A stretch of DNA of 64,000 nt from Flavobacterium psychrotrophum (GCF_003403075.1 NZ_CP031557.1:2418001-2482000), one strand, 5' to 3'. Positions 42,145-51,127 are shown, numbered from the stretch's first letter. The notes: a model not told the origin generated them from the sequence alone. Numbers and translations are program-made.

Positions 42145-42571
42145 GTATTTTCTTTTTTGGCAGCACCATATTGGTAATTTTACAAAGCGATATCAGCCTG
42201 CCCTGCTCATCGGTAATTTTTACTTCCCATAAATGCAGGCTCCTGCCCTGGTGCACTATACGGGCAGTACCTGTAACTATGCCATCGCGCTTACTACGCA
42301 GGTGGTTTGCAGCAATTTCTATACCACGCACCTCCTGTATTTCAGGGTTTACAAACAATAACGATGCCGCACTACCTACACTTTCGGCAAGGGCTACGCT
42401 TGCCCCACCATGCAACAATCCCATAGGTTGGTGCACACGCGGGTTTACCGGCATTGTGGCTTCAAGAAAGCCCTCTCCAGCATCGGTATACACAATTTCG
42501 AGGGTTTCCATCAGGGTATTTTTACTATAGTCGTTGCACATTTTTAGTGCTTTTTCTTTATCGAATGCCAT
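42131..42571 (-). CDS. PaaI-family hotdog thioesterase, candidate MenI
   Basis: A 146-residue hotdog-fold protein. The active-site segment MGLLHGGASVALAES holds His54-Gly-Gly and the likely catalytic Glu63. The ATG at 42571 (MAFDKEKALKMCNDYSK) was chosen; the open frame extends 75 codons upstream but that part is Cys/Phe/Tyr-rich junk and would overlap the divergent gene. Overlap with menF suggests it hydrolyses 1,4-dihydroxy-2-naphthoyl-CoA in menaquinone synthesis, though PaaI homologues may instead act on phenylacetyl-type CoA esters. Confidence 0.85.
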   Translation of the reverse strand: MAFDKEKALKMCNDYSKNTLMETLEIVYTDAGEGFLEATMPVNPRVHQPMGLLHGGASVALAESVGSAASLLFVNPEIQEVRGIEIAANHLRSKRDGIVTGTARIVHQGRSLHLWEVKITDEQGRLISLCKITNMVLPKKKILAEE

Positions 42572-42701
42572 TAGAAAGAAGTTTTTGTAAAAGTACAAAA
42601 AGTATAGAATGCCTATGACACGGATATAACAGATGATGGCAGATTTAGCATAATACAGACTAAAATACTTTTTGCTGCGTTTACATTCAGGAGTTTTACA
42701 T

Positions 42702-42729
42702 TTGCTCTGAAAAAAATTAGCTATTTTTA
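42702..42729 (+). promoter_or_regulatory. Predicted promoter of the beta-helix lipoprotein gene
   Basis: TTG (42702-42704), then 17 bases, then TATTTTTA (one mismatch to TAnnTTTG), 20 bases before the ATG. Confidence 0.45.
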
Positions 42730-42749
42730 CCAAAAATTGTTTATTCGCT

Positions 42750-44336
42750 ATGCGCCAACTTTTATACCTGCTGCTTATTGGTTTTTGTATCACCATATCA
42801 TCATGCCGTGATGATTTTGAATTTGAAACCAGTAATGGCGGACTTCAGTTTAGTAAAGATACCGTATACCTTGACACGGTTTTTAGCAACATAGGGTCAA
42901 GCACTTACACCCTAAAAGTATATAACCGCAGTAATAAAGATATTAGCATACCCAGCATAAAACTTGGCCAGGGGCAAAACTCTAAATACCGCCTTATGGT
43001 AGATGGCATACCCGGCAAAGAGTTTAATAATGTAGAGCTACTGGCTAAAGACAGTATGTTTGTTTTTATAGAAACGACTATAGATTACAGCGAATACGCC
43101 AATAATTCGGCAACTTTTTTATATACCGATAATATACAGTTTAGCAGTACTACAGGCACACAACAGGTAGAACTGGTTACGCTTGTACAGGATGCTTACT
43201 TTTTGTATCCGCAGCGGGATGATGAGGGGCAGTATGAAAATGTACCGTATAACGATACCCTTAACGTTTATGGTTTTAACTTAAACCGTGCAGAGCATGA
43301 CAACGAGCTGCACTGGAACAATACTAAACCCTATGTTGTATATGGCTATGCCACAGTACCACGAGGAGAAACCCTTACCGTAGACCCGGGTGCACGGGTG
43401 CATTTTCATGCAGACTCAGGACTAATGGTGCGCCCCGGAGCAAAACTTGTAGTTAATGGAGGGCAGTCTGCTACGGATGCCTTAGAAAATGAAGTTATTT
43501 TTGAAGGCGACAGGCTGGAGCCTGATTTTGCAGATATTCCGGGGCAATGGGGTGCTATACTCCTTATGTCATCTGAAGATAACACGATCAACCACCTAAC
43601 ACTAAAAAACGCCAACATTGGTATTTATGCAAGATCTGTAGATGATATTGCAGTTCCTAAACTAAGCATTACTAATTCGCAAATATATTATTGCTCAAAC
43701 TTTGGGCTGCTTGCCTGCGGCGCAAATATTAAAGGAGAAAACCTGGTGGCTAATAACGCCGGACAGGCAGCCGTGGCGCTTATAAAGGGCGGCACTTATG
43801 ATTTTAAGTATAGCACCTTTGCTAACTATTTTAATAGCTATGACCAGGTTCCGCTACTAATAAACAATTATCAGATTATAGGTAATACGCGCTATCCTGG
43901 CAATGTAAATGCTAATTTTGATAACTGTATTATGTATGGATCCGGAAATATAGGTATCTCGATGGAGCAGTTTGATTTTAGCCAGATTGGAAACTATCCT
44001 TTTCACATTCGCTACAATAACAGCCTGATTAAGTTTATTGATTATAGCAACCAGTTCAGAAGTAACAAACTGTATCCTGCATCTGGTAATGATGCCACAT
44101 TGGTAGAATATACTGCCGGCTGTAAACTTGCCACGTCATCTACTCTTAATAAACCTGCTTTTAAAGACACACGTACTAACAAGCTACAACTTATAACTGC
44201 TGATAATGGTACAGGCCCGGAAGGTACTGCTGATGGAAGTGTGATTACCCTGTTTACTACTGATATAACCGGAACAACGCGTAACAGCAGTAATCCTGAT
44301 ATGGGCGCGTACGAAAGTGTACCTGAGGAAGATTAA
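42750..44336 (+). CDS. Right-handed beta-helix lipoprotein
   Basis: A 528-residue lipoprotein (lipobox ISSC, Cys19). An N-terminal immunoglobulin-like part (about 25-150) is followed by a long right-handed parallel beta-helix (about 190-480) with recurrent short strands such as ENEVIFEGDRLEPDF, WGAILLMSSEDNTINHLTLKNANIGIYARS and SQIYYCSNFGLLA, and ends with the MGAYE-type C-terminal motif common in such proteins. The role is unknown; anchoring in a membrane through its lipid and a carbohydrate-binding function are plausible. Divergent from the thioesterase gene. Confidence 0.78.
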   Translation: MRQLLYLLLIGFCITISSCRDDFEFETSNGGLQFSKDTVYLDTVFSNIGSSTYTLKVYNRSNKDISIPSIKLGQGQNSKYRLMVDGIPGKEFNNVELLAKDSMFVFIETTIDYSEYANNSATFLYTDNIQFSSTTGTQQVELVTLVQDAYFLYPQRDDEGQYENVPYNDTLNVYGFNLNRAEHDNELHWNNTKPYVVYGYATVPRGETLTVDPGARVHFHADSGLMVRPGAKLVVNGGQSATDALENEVIFEGDRLEPDFADIPGQWGAILLMSSEDNTINHLTLKNANIGIYARSVDDIAVPKLSITNSQIYYCSNFGLLACGANIKGENLVANNAGQAAVALIKGGTYDFKYSTFANYFNSYDQVPLLINNYQIIGNTRYPGNVNANFDNCIMYGSGNIGISMEQFDFSQIGNYPFHIRYNNSLIKFIDYSNQFRSNKLYPASGNDATLVEYTAGCKLATSSTLNKPAFKDTRTNKLQLITADNGTGPEGTADGSVITLFTTDITGTTRNSSNPDMGAYESVPEED

Positions 44337-44406
44337 CGTTATCTTAGATTTTTATTACGGGCTTTTTTCATAATTTTAATGCTAACAAACTTAAAACAGG
44401 CAAATT

Positions 44407-45063
44407 ATGAAAAATTCATTTTTACTTGCAGGGCTGCTTGCTGTGTGCTTTGCCTCCTGCAGAGAGGAAAAGAAAACAATAGTAACCACTACCGAGACCG
44501 ATACTACGCTGGTAACAACATCTGAAGTTGATACTACTACGGCAGGCGAAACAATGGATTCTGCCGCTATAGATCGTGCATGGAAAGACTACATGACTCC
44601 GGGCGCGCAGCACAAAATGCTGGCTGATGAAACCGGATCGTGGAATGTAACACTCAAATTCTGGATGTCACCTGATGCCAAGCCCCAAACTGATAAGGCT
44701 ACTGCCGAAGCAAAAATGATAATGGATGGCCGCTATCAGGAAGTAACTTACAAAGGCACCATGATGGGGACGCCCTGGGAAGGTAAAAACACTGTAGCAT
44801 TTAATAACAAAACCGGTATGTTTACCTCAACATTTATTGATAATAGTGGTACAGGTATGATGGTGGCTACAGGTATTTATGATGAACCTGCTAAAGCTGT
44901 AAATTACAAAGGTGAAAGTGTAGATCCTATTACCGGAAAAACCATTAGATACAGGGAGGTTTATACCATTGTAGACGCTAAAACACGTAAGATGGAAATG
45001 TTTGATACCAAGGGCGGACAGCCGGAATATAAAAGCATGGAAATTGTAATGACCAGAAAATAG
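44407..45063 (+). CDS. DUF1579 lipoprotein
   Basis: A 218-residue lipoprotein with lipobox FASC (Cys18), a Thr-rich linker of about 35 residues (TTTETDTTLVTTSEVDTTTA), and a DUF1579 domain from about 60 to the end (MLADETGSWNVTLKFWMSPDA, RYQEVTYKGTMMG, MFTSTFIDNSGTGMM). DUF1579 proteins are calycin-like beta-barrels of unknown function. A strong terminator follows. Confidence 0.83.
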   Translation: MKNSFLLAGLLAVCFASCREEKKTIVTTTETDTTLVTTSEVDTTTAGETMDSAAIDRAWKDYMTPGAQHKMLADETGSWNVTLKFWMSPDAKPQTDKATAEAKMIMDGRYQEVTYKGTMMGTPWEGKNTVAFNNKTGMFTSTFIDNSGTGMMVATGIYDEPAKAVNYKGESVDPITGKTIRYREVYTIVDAKTRKMEMFDTKGGQPEYKSMEIVMTRK

Positions 45064-45081
45064 ATAACGCTATAAAATTGG

Positions 45082-45117
45082 AGAACCGCACCCCCTTAAG
45101 GATGCGGTTCTTTTTTG
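45082..45117 (+). terminator. Intrinsic terminator of the DUF1579 gene
   Basis: AGAACCGCA (45082-45090) pairs with TGCGGTTCT (45103-45111), followed by a run of T. Confidence 0.85.
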
Positions 45118-45206
45118 GTTTGGAGATTGGTTAGGAAACAGCGCCAAAAGCGCTTCTCAAAAAAAAATTGACACACAACGTTGCAGTGCGCTGCATTTTA
45201 AATATT

Positions 45207-45506
45207 TTAGGAATAAAAATCCTGGTTCCAGTACTTAAGTAGCCAGGATGTTATTTCGCTACGGTTTTTTATATTAATGGGTAAATGATTATATAACAAA
45301 AACTCAGCACGTTTAAAGGTTATCATGCTTCCAAGATTATATACCCTAAAAAATGTATTTATAAAATACAACACCTCATACCCGTTTGTCCTGTCGAGCG
45401 TTGTTTTAGTAACAAGGGTAAGCTCTTTACGGCTGTCCCACTTATATTTATATATTAGGCAACTTCTGTCAAACACCTGCATATCATTTGTTGTCATTAC
45501 TCCCAT
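45207..45506 (-). CDS. Small hypothetical protein (GYEVL-type paralogue 1)
   Basis: A 99-residue soluble protein. It shares with the gene five bases upstream the pattern GYEVLYFIN...ITFKRAEFLLYNHLPINIKNRSEITSWL, matching GYEVLHFIN...ITFQKLESLLKTRLPFTARTHYDVMIWL there. No named family is recognised. No signal peptide or membrane segment. The two probably form an operon. Confidence 0.68.
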   Translation of the reverse strand: MGVMTTNDMQVFDRSCLIYKYKWDSRKELTLVTKTTLDRTNGYEVLYFINTFFRVYNLGSMITFKRAEFLLYNHLPINIKNRSEITSWLLKYWNQDFYS

Positions 45507-45511
45507 CTTTA

Positions 45512-45790
45512 TTACTTTTTAAAGTTGGTATCAAGCCATATCATTACATCATAATGCGTGCGGGCCGTAAACGGCAAACGCGTTTTTAGCAGCGACTCTA
45601 ATTTCTGGAAGGTAATTTGCGAAGCCCATCCTTTATACTCCATATACCGGTTTATAAAGTGAAGTACCTCATACCCTTCCCTCCAGTTAAAAATACGGTC
45701 TTTAGGAAACCCCTCTATTTCCCTGCTCATTATTTCGGGGGCTGCCCAGCGTGCCGAATGCCTTAGCATTGCTATAGAAAATCCTGCCAT
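45512..45790 (-). CDS. Small hypothetical protein (GYEVL-type paralogue 2)
   Basis: A 92-residue soluble protein, first of the pair. The conserved core spans residues about 35-88 and is predicted helical with a Trp near the end. Function unknown; the tandem conservation supports that both are translated. Confidence 0.68.
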   Translation of the reverse strand: MAGFSIAMLRHSARWAAPEIMSREIEGFPKDRIFNWREGYEVLHFINRYMEYKGWASQITFQKLESLLKTRLPFTARTHYDVMIWLDTNFKK

Positions 45791-45928
45791 AGTAATAGTG
45801 TTTAGATGCAGTGTAAAATTCTAAAAATACCACTACATGGTTAAGCGCAATTTTACCTGAATTTTTAAAACAGGTATTTTTACGCCGGAAATTTTTACTT
45901 AATATTGGGCTTTCTAAATCTAATCGCC

Positions 45929-46471
45929 ATGAAGAAAATTGCTGCTATACTATTTTTGCTATATTCCGTCTTTGCAACTGCTCAAAAAGAAGCCCAGAAC
46001 TTTTGTGATGGCGAAAAAGACGGGAGCTATTTTCCGTTCATAACTAAAAAAAAGTTACTGTGGGCAGACACCTTTTACTTTGAAGAATATAAAGGAGAAA
46101 CAGTGCTTAATGGCAAAAAATACAACACCTACCTTCAAACCTGGAACAATGGCGATACAACTACATTATACCTGCGCGAGCAAGATGGTAAAATATTACA
46201 GTACGAAAAGTGTTGTGAAAGCGAGACAATACGCTACGATGATTTTTTTGAACCGGGACACTCCTGGAAGAGTCAGGATAAAAAAATTACTTACAAGCTA
46301 CTTTCTTATGACAGCAAGCTCGATACACCATATTGTAAGTACGAGCACCTGATGGCAGTACAGGCTGAATATGACAAAGTAACTTTTGTATACTACTATC
46401 AAAAAGGTTACGGCTACATAGGCGCTACACTAAAGGGCAAGATAATGTCTTGCGCCACACCAGAGTGGTAA
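45929..46471 (+). CDS. Secreted hypothetical protein with several cysteines
   Basis: A 180-residue protein with signal peptide MKKIAAILFLLYSVFATAQ. The mature part has five or so cysteines (including CC in YEKCCESE), Lys/Tyr-rich beta-type stretches such as FYFEEYKGETVLNGKKYNTY, and ends in a KGKIMSCATPEW segment. It is not recognised as a family member. The ATG at 45929 was preferred over an in-frame TTG 24 bases upstream because it starts a standard signal peptide. Confidence 0.7.
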   Translation: MKKIAAILFLLYSVFATAQKEAQNFCDGEKDGSYFPFITKKKLLWADTFYFEEYKGETVLNGKKYNTYLQTWNNGDTTTLYLREQDGKILQYEKCCESETIRYDDFFEPGHSWKSQDKKITYKLLSYDSKLDTPYCKYEHLMAVQAEYDKVTFVYYYQKGYGYIGATLKGKIMSCATPEW

Positions 46472-46595
46472 ACGTTTACAAGAAACTTTATTGGGTATAT
46501 TTTTATAATATCCTAACAGCCAAATTACTTTAAAAAAAGTACCGAAAAGCCTGCTCCAAAAAAATATCGCTTACCTTTATAAGAAAATTAGTTGT

Positions 46596-47897
46596 ATGGA
46601 TAACGTGAGGCGCGATTTTCAGGAAGATATAGAGGACATAAACCGTATTCCGGGAATTGAAAACCTGCTAAGAATTGTATGCCATACCACCGGTATGGGA
46701 TTTTCGGCCGTAGCCCGCGTTACAGAAGAACACTGGATAACGTGCTGTGTTCATGATGCTATAAGTTTTGGCCTAAAACCCGGCGATGAACTGGAAATAC
46801 AAACTACTATTTGTAACGAGATACGCGCTGCCCGCGAAGCCGTTGTAATTGACAATGTAAGTGAGGATCCTGTATACTGCGAGCATCATACACCAAAAAT
46901 TTACGGTTTTCAAAGCTATATTTCTGTACCCATTTTTCGTAAGGATGGGAGTATGTTTGGAACCCTATGCGCAATAGACCCTAACGTACATAAAGTAAGC
47001 AGCCCTGAAATAACCGAATTGTTCAGGCTTTTTACCGACCTGATTTCATTTCACCTGAATGTTGCTGAAAACGTGCGCGACAGCGAGAAAAAAATACTGG
47101 AAGAAGTGGCGCTCAATGCAGCCCTGGATAACCTTGTAACGCAGCGTACAGCACAACTGGCAGAAAAAAATGTACTCCTGGAAAAGATGAATAAAGAGCT
47201 TCAGGCATTTAACTATATTTCCAGCCATGATTTACAGGAGCCACTAAGAAAGATACAAACTTTTGCATCAGCACTTAAGGCACAGGAAATAAACCTGAGC
47301 CCAAAAGGCAAAGATTATTTTGAAAGGATGCAAAATGCAGCACAGCGTATGCAAAAACTTATTAACGACCTCCTGCTCTACTCCCGTGCCAGCCTTGCCG
47401 ACCGCAAATATGAAAAAACAGAACTGGCAACGATCTTAGAAGAAACAGAGATAGAACTGGCTGATGAAATAATTAACCGTAACACTACACTTGTAATAGA
47501 AAACACCTGTAATGCGCAGGTAATACCGTTCCAGATAAAACAACTGTTTATTAACCTGGTTAGTAATTCTATAAAGTTTTGCCCCGAAAGCCGTAACCCT
47601 GTCATAAAAATTTCGTGTATTATAGCGTCTGGTCTCGAAGTTATACAGGACATACCCCAGGATACCAACTATTGCCATATTAGCGTAGAAGATAACGGTA
47701 TTGGTTTTGAGCAAAAATTTGGCGACCGTATATTCGAGGTATTTCAAAGGCTACACAATCGTGCTCAATATACAGGCACCGGCATAGGCCTGGCCATAGT
47801 AAAAAAGATAGCAGACAACCACAATGGATATGTGTTTGCTACAGGAACTCCGGATAAGGGTGCACGTTTTGATATTTACATCCCGCAGGAGGACTAG
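46596..47897 (+). CDS. GAF-domain sensor histidine kinase
   Basis: A 433-residue soluble kinase: GAF domain (about 25-160, containing VIDNVSEDPVYCEHHTPKIYGFQSYISVPIF), coiled-coil (about 165-205), phosphoacceptor motif SSHDLQEPLRKIQTFA with His at about 211, and an HATPase domain with N box NLVSNSIKFCP, G1 DNGIGFEQKFGDRIFEVFQRLH and G2 GTGIGLAIVKKI. It lacks membrane helices and a response-regulator partner gene nearby, so the cognate partner is unknown. Convergent with the CDF gene, stop codons two bases apart. Confidence 0.92.
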   Translation: MDNVRRDFQEDIEDINRIPGIENLLRIVCHTTGMGFSAVARVTEEHWITCCVHDAISFGLKPGDELEIQTTICNEIRAAREAVVIDNVSEDPVYCEHHTPKIYGFQSYISVPIFRKDGSMFGTLCAIDPNVHKVSSPEITELFRLFTDLISFHLNVAENVRDSEKKILEEVALNAALDNLVTQRTAQLAEKNVLLEKMNKELQAFNYISSHDLQEPLRKIQTFASALKAQEINLSPKGKDYFERMQNAAQRMQKLINDLLLYSRASLADRKYEKTELATILEETEIELADEIINRNTTLVIENTCNAQVIPFQIKQLFINLVSNSIKFCPESRNPVIKISCIIASGLEVIQDIPQDTNYCHISVEDNGIGFEQKFGDRIFEVFQRLHNRAQYTGTGIGLAIVKKIADNHNGYVFATGTPDKGARFDIYIPQED

Positions 47898-47899
47898 GT

Positions 47900-48841
47900 T
47901 TAATCTACAGCCTCATCAACCCAGGGGCGCTGACGGCCGCCAAAGTTCTTAGCCTCGATGTATATCTTTTTTATTGCAGGATATTTTTCTTTTATTTTTC
48001 TTTCAAGGGTGTCTATTTCAGAAAATAACTGGTTTACCGTCATGGCTTTGTCAAATTCCACATCAAGTGCCAGCAATATTTCTTCGGGTGCCAGGTGCAT
48101 GGTAAGCGGATAGTAAAGTGTTTTTACATTAGCTTCGGCGTTTACAAGGTCATATACGCCTTTAACCACACCATAGTCTGCACTCTCTCCTACCAGCAAT
48201 CCGCGGCTTTCTTTAACCATATTTATTGCTACAAAAACAAGCACCACGCCTATAAGTATAGAAGCTACAGCATCATACATTGGGTTACTAAAATAGTGCC
48301 CTAAAAACACGCCTATTAATGCTATGGTAAGCCCTGCAATGGCAGCACTTTCTTCATAAATTACAGCAAAAAGCCCAGGATCTTTACTCATGCTCAACTC
48401 CTGGAAAAAGCCAAGCTTGCCCCTGCTCTTGTTAAACTGGCGTATGGCATAAACCAGCGACGCACCCTCAAACACCATAGAAGATAACAGTACCACATAG
48501 TTCCAGAACGGGTCTTTCATTACCTGTGGATGCTGAATATGGCTTATACCTTCGTATATAGACATACCGCCGCCTAATGAAAATACCAGTATTGCCACTA
48601 TAAGCGACCAGAAATAAATCTCTTTTCCGTGCCCGAAAGGGTGTCCCCTGTCCGGAGGGCGCTGGCTGCGGCGCATACCCAGCAATAAGAGCAATGAGTT
48701 GCCGGTATCTACCGTGCTGTGTATCCCCTCGCTAAGCATGGCAGAGCTACCCGTAATACCCGCCGCTACAAACTTTACTGCCGCTATCGCAAGGTTTGCA
48801 GCAAGGGCACCATATATTGCTATTTTAGAATTGCCTGTCAT
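47900..48841 (-). CDS. Cation diffusion facilitator (CDF) metal transporter
   Basis: A 313-residue protein with about six membrane helices (1-205) and a cytoplasmic C-terminal domain (205-313). The LSEGIHSTVDTGNSLLLLLG motif in helix 2 and RPPDRGHPFGHGKEIYFWSL are CDF signatures, close to the zinc/iron exporters of the ZnT/FieF superfamily. It should exchange Zn2+, Fe2+ or Co2+ for H+. Metal choice cannot be read with certainty. Confidence 0.92.
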   Translation of the reverse strand: MTGNSKIAIYGALAANLAIAAVKFVAAGITGSSAMLSEGIHSTVDTGNSLLLLLGMRRSQRPPDRGHPFGHGKEIYFWSLIVAILVFSLGGGMSIYEGISHIQHPQVMKDPFWNYVVLLSSMVFEGASLVYAIRQFNKSRGKLGFFQELSMSKDPGLFAVIYEESAAIAGLTIALIGVFLGHYFSNPMYDAVASILIGVVLVFVAINMVKESRGLLVGESADYGVVKGVYDLVNAEANVKTLYYPLTMHLAPEEILLALDVEFDKAMTVNQLFSEIDTLERKIKEKYPAIKKIYIEAKNFGGRQRPWVDEAVD

Positions 48842-48846
48842 ATGTA

Positions 48847-48882
48847 ATAAAAATCCCCAATAACAAACGGGTTACCGGGGAT
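48847..48882 (-). terminator. Strand-specific terminator of the acidic-protein operon
   Basis: On the reverse strand ATCCCC-GGTAAC pairs with GTTATT-GGGGAT over 12 positions including two G-U pairs, followed by TTTTTATTA. The G-U pairs make it stable only as reverse-strand RNA. Confidence 0.75.
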
Positions 48883-48914
48883 GGTGAATTTATAATTTAG
48901 TAAAAGTGAAATCC

Positions 48915-49325
48915 TTAGTTTGTGTAGCGTTCGTTAGACTCTTCAAAGTCTTCATCATCGCTCGATATGGACTGGTTTTGGTCTTCGTCAAGGTCAATGT
49001 TATCTTCCAGCATATAATCATCCTGGTTAAAGGCATCGCTATTTTTGCTATTGCCGCCCTCTTCGCTCCACTCATCGTCATCATTAGAATCGTATTCTGA
49101 AAAATCAGAATTCTCTGTAGGGTTTGTATCTTCTGTATAACTTACTCCGGGTTGCTCCAGTGCGAGGTATTTGTCAGTATCGTCTTCAGGATGCTCTGCC
49201 TTATCTATATCTGCAGATACATCTTTTTCATTTTTAAAACTTATTGGCTTTGCTGCACTACTGTCGTTACCCAGTGCATCACCCAATAGTTCATCTTCGG
49301 TATTAAATTTTGGTGTCTTATCCAT
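48915..49325 (-). CDS. Extremely acidic, probably disordered protein
   Basis: A 136-residue protein with a very high content of Asp and Glu, and many Ser/Asn. No hydrophobic core, signal peptide or membrane segment is visible, so it is probably intrinsically disordered and cytosolic. The middle and C-terminal parts are strings such as SNDDDEWSEEGGNSKNSD and ISSDDEDFEES. No family recognised. It could be a nucleic-acid mimic, a metal buffer, or an unstructured scaffold; none can be shown. Follows the 64-residue gene at 16 bases. Confidence 0.72.
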   Translation of the reverse strand: MDKTPKFNTEDELLGDALGNDSSAAKPISFKNEKDVSADIDKAEHPEDDTDKYLALEQPGVSYTEDTNPTENSDFSEYDSNDDDEWSEEGGNSKNSDAFNQDDYMLEDNIDLDEDQNQSISSDDEDFEESNERYTN

Positions 49326-49341
49326 AGCTTCTCCGTTTTAT

Positions 49342-49536
49342 TTAGAACATTAAAATCGAACTGATCTCGTTCAATTTTAAAAGTTTCAGGTTTGTTTTCA
49401 AAAGATTTTTAAGTTGCAGGCTGCACGATACTTCTTCGGCCTGTTTAATTTCTTTTTCAAATTCGGCAGCAGCCATTTCAAAAGAAATAGCCCTGGCATC
49501 TGCTCCCATATTATTTGTAGTAGTTATCCGTTCCAT
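49342..49536 (-). CDS. Small hypothetical protein upstream of the acidic protein
   Basis: A 64-residue protein, start MERITTTNNMGADARAISFE, with a helical core FEKEIKQAEEVSCSLQLKNLL and a hydrophobic C-terminus. Not recognised. Close spacing and same strand suggest one operon with the acidic protein. Confidence 0.55.
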   Translation of the reverse strand: MERITTTNNMGADARAISFEMAAAEFEKEIKQAEEVSCSLQLKNLLKTNLKLLKLNEISSILMF

Positions 49537-49795
49537 GGCTTAGCAATTTTAAGATTAAAAAATGTCTTATTTACATTATCTAAGTTACTCACATATTTTG
49601 TAATTAAAATACAAAAGTCTATTAAATAAAAGCTAAATGCCGTCGAAATACAATTAACTGACGATTAACTGAAACTAAGAATGCGCAAACTCATATACAA
49701 TATATCTTTACAATTGTACTACTAAAATGTTATGAAAAAGCTATGCCATATTACATGAGCATTTTAATGCAAAGTGTTATAACATCTAAATGCTT

Positions 49796-50701
49796 CTAAA
49801 ACTCAAACACTTTGCCATCATCGGCAATTTCGGTATTTTCAAAAATTGTCCTGGCTTCATCTTTAAATAATTCGATTGACTCATAGCGTGTAGAATAATG
49901 ACCCAGTATCAGCGTGCCTGCATTAGCCTTTTGCGCAATGAGCGCGGCCTGTTTTGCCGTGCTGTGCATGGTAACCTCACAATATTGTACTTCGCTTTCT
50001 AAAAAGGTACTTTCGTGGTACAGCACATTTACATCTTTAATTATGGGTATTATGCTTTCAAGATATTGCGTATCACTACAAAAAGCATAGCTCTTAGGCG
50101 CAGGCGGGTCAAAAGTAAGGTCGGCATTAGGTACTACCCTGCCATCATCAAGCGTAATGTCTTTGCCTGCTTTGATATTATTATAATAACAGGTATCAAT
50201 TTTATAATCTTCTACTACGCCAATGTTTAGTTTGCGTTCGGCTGGCTTTTCTTCGAAAAGATAACCGTTAGTATATACTCTGTGTTTTAAGGGTATTGTA
50301 CTTACCTTAACCTTGTCATCCTCAAAAATAACTTCAGATTCTTTACTCTCCAATTCGTGGAAATAAAGGTTATAGCTCGTCCAGGAATTAGACAGCTTTA
50401 ATTGCATAAGGATAAGCTCCTTAATACCTTTTGGCCCATAAATATGCAGGTCGGTTTTACGCCCTAGCAAGGCAAAAGTAGACACCAGCCCTATAAGCCC
50501 ATACACATGGTCGCCATGCAGGTGCGATATAAATACCTGGTTTATTTTACTAAACTTAATTTTGTGCTTACGCAGCTGTACCTGGGTACCCTCGCCACAG
50601 TCAATTAAAAACATACGGTTTTTAATTTCAAGCACTTGCGATGTAGGGTTGGTTAGCGTTCGTGGTGTGGCTGCATAACAGCCAAGTATGGTTACAGTCA
50701 T
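49796..50701 (-). CDS. rnz: Ribonuclease Z
   Basis: A 301-residue metallo-beta-lactamase-fold endonuclease that trims the 3' end of pre-tRNAs. The zinc motif SHLHGDHVYGL carries His60, His62 and Asp64-His65. Further signatures are the N-terminal LGCYAATPRTLTNPTSQVLE, SYAFCSDTQYLESI, LYHESTFLE, and LGHYSTRYES near the C-terminus. Cytosolic. Lies after the STAS-like gene in the pyrR-pyrB gene group. Confidence 0.95.
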   Translation of the reverse strand: MTVTILGCYAATPRTLTNPTSQVLEIKNRMFLIDCGEGTQVQLRKHKIKFSKINQVFISHLHGDHVYGLIGLVSTFALLGRKTDLHIYGPKGIKELILMQLKLSNSWTSYNLYFHELESKESEVIFEDDKVKVSTIPLKHRVYTNGYLFEEKPAERKLNIGVVEDYKIDTCYYNNIKAGKDITLDDGRVVPNADLTFDPPAPKSYAFCSDTQYLESIIPIIKDVNVLYHESTFLESEVQYCEVTMHSTAKQAALIAQKANAGTLILGHYSTRYESIELFKDEARTIFENTEIADDGKVFEF

Positions 50702-50794
50702 TATTTTGTATTTAGGGCTTAAAGCACAGGCTGGCGTTAGCTTTAAGCAGCCCCCAAATTACAAAATATGCCGTAAAAAACAGATAATAAAATA

Positions 50795-51127
50795 TTAAAA
50801 GCCCAGGTCGCGCTCTATTTCTTCCATTTCAATAACATCATGTGCCTCCTGTACGGTAGGTACAATAATCAGTTCCTCCGGTGCTTCGTCGATATCAAAA
50901 CCCTTAACCACAAGTACAAAAGAGTGTTTTGCCTTTCTGTGTTTGTCTGATAATGCCAGAAAACCCAAAACGCCATTAAGCGAAAGCCCTTCCTGCCCAC
51001 TAAGGTCAAGAATAATATTCTTATCCTTGAAACTATTATATTCTGCTGAGAACTTTTCTAAAAAAACCACGGCATCTGCCTGGGTATCTTTTATGGTAAC
51101 GGTATGTCCTTTTTCTTGTAATTTCAT
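50795..51127 (-). CDS. STAS-like protein (often labelled ribonuclease Z by neighbourhood)
   Basis: A 110-residue protein with the alternating strand-helix pattern of STAS/anti-sigma-antagonist-like folds (KNIILDLSGQEGLSLNGVLGFLALSDKHRKAKHSFVLVV is the characteristic core). No phosphorylatable Ser in the standard position is evident. Such genes sit directly upstream of rnz in flavobacteria; databases sometimes give this small protein the rnz name, which is incorrect. Function unknown. Confidence 0.75.
   Translation of the reverse strand: MKLQEKGHTVTIKDTQADAVVFLEKFSAEYNSFKDKNIILDLSGQEGLSLNGVLGFLALSDKHRKAKHSFVLVVKGFDIDEAPEELIIVPTVQEAHDVIEMEEIERDLGF

Noticed and set aside
42572..42796. 75-codon upstream extension of the thioesterase frame
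   Set aside because: The extension is Cys/Phe/Tyr-rich, lacks family similarity and overlaps the promoter and start of the divergent lipoprotein gene; the ATG at 42571 fits the family.
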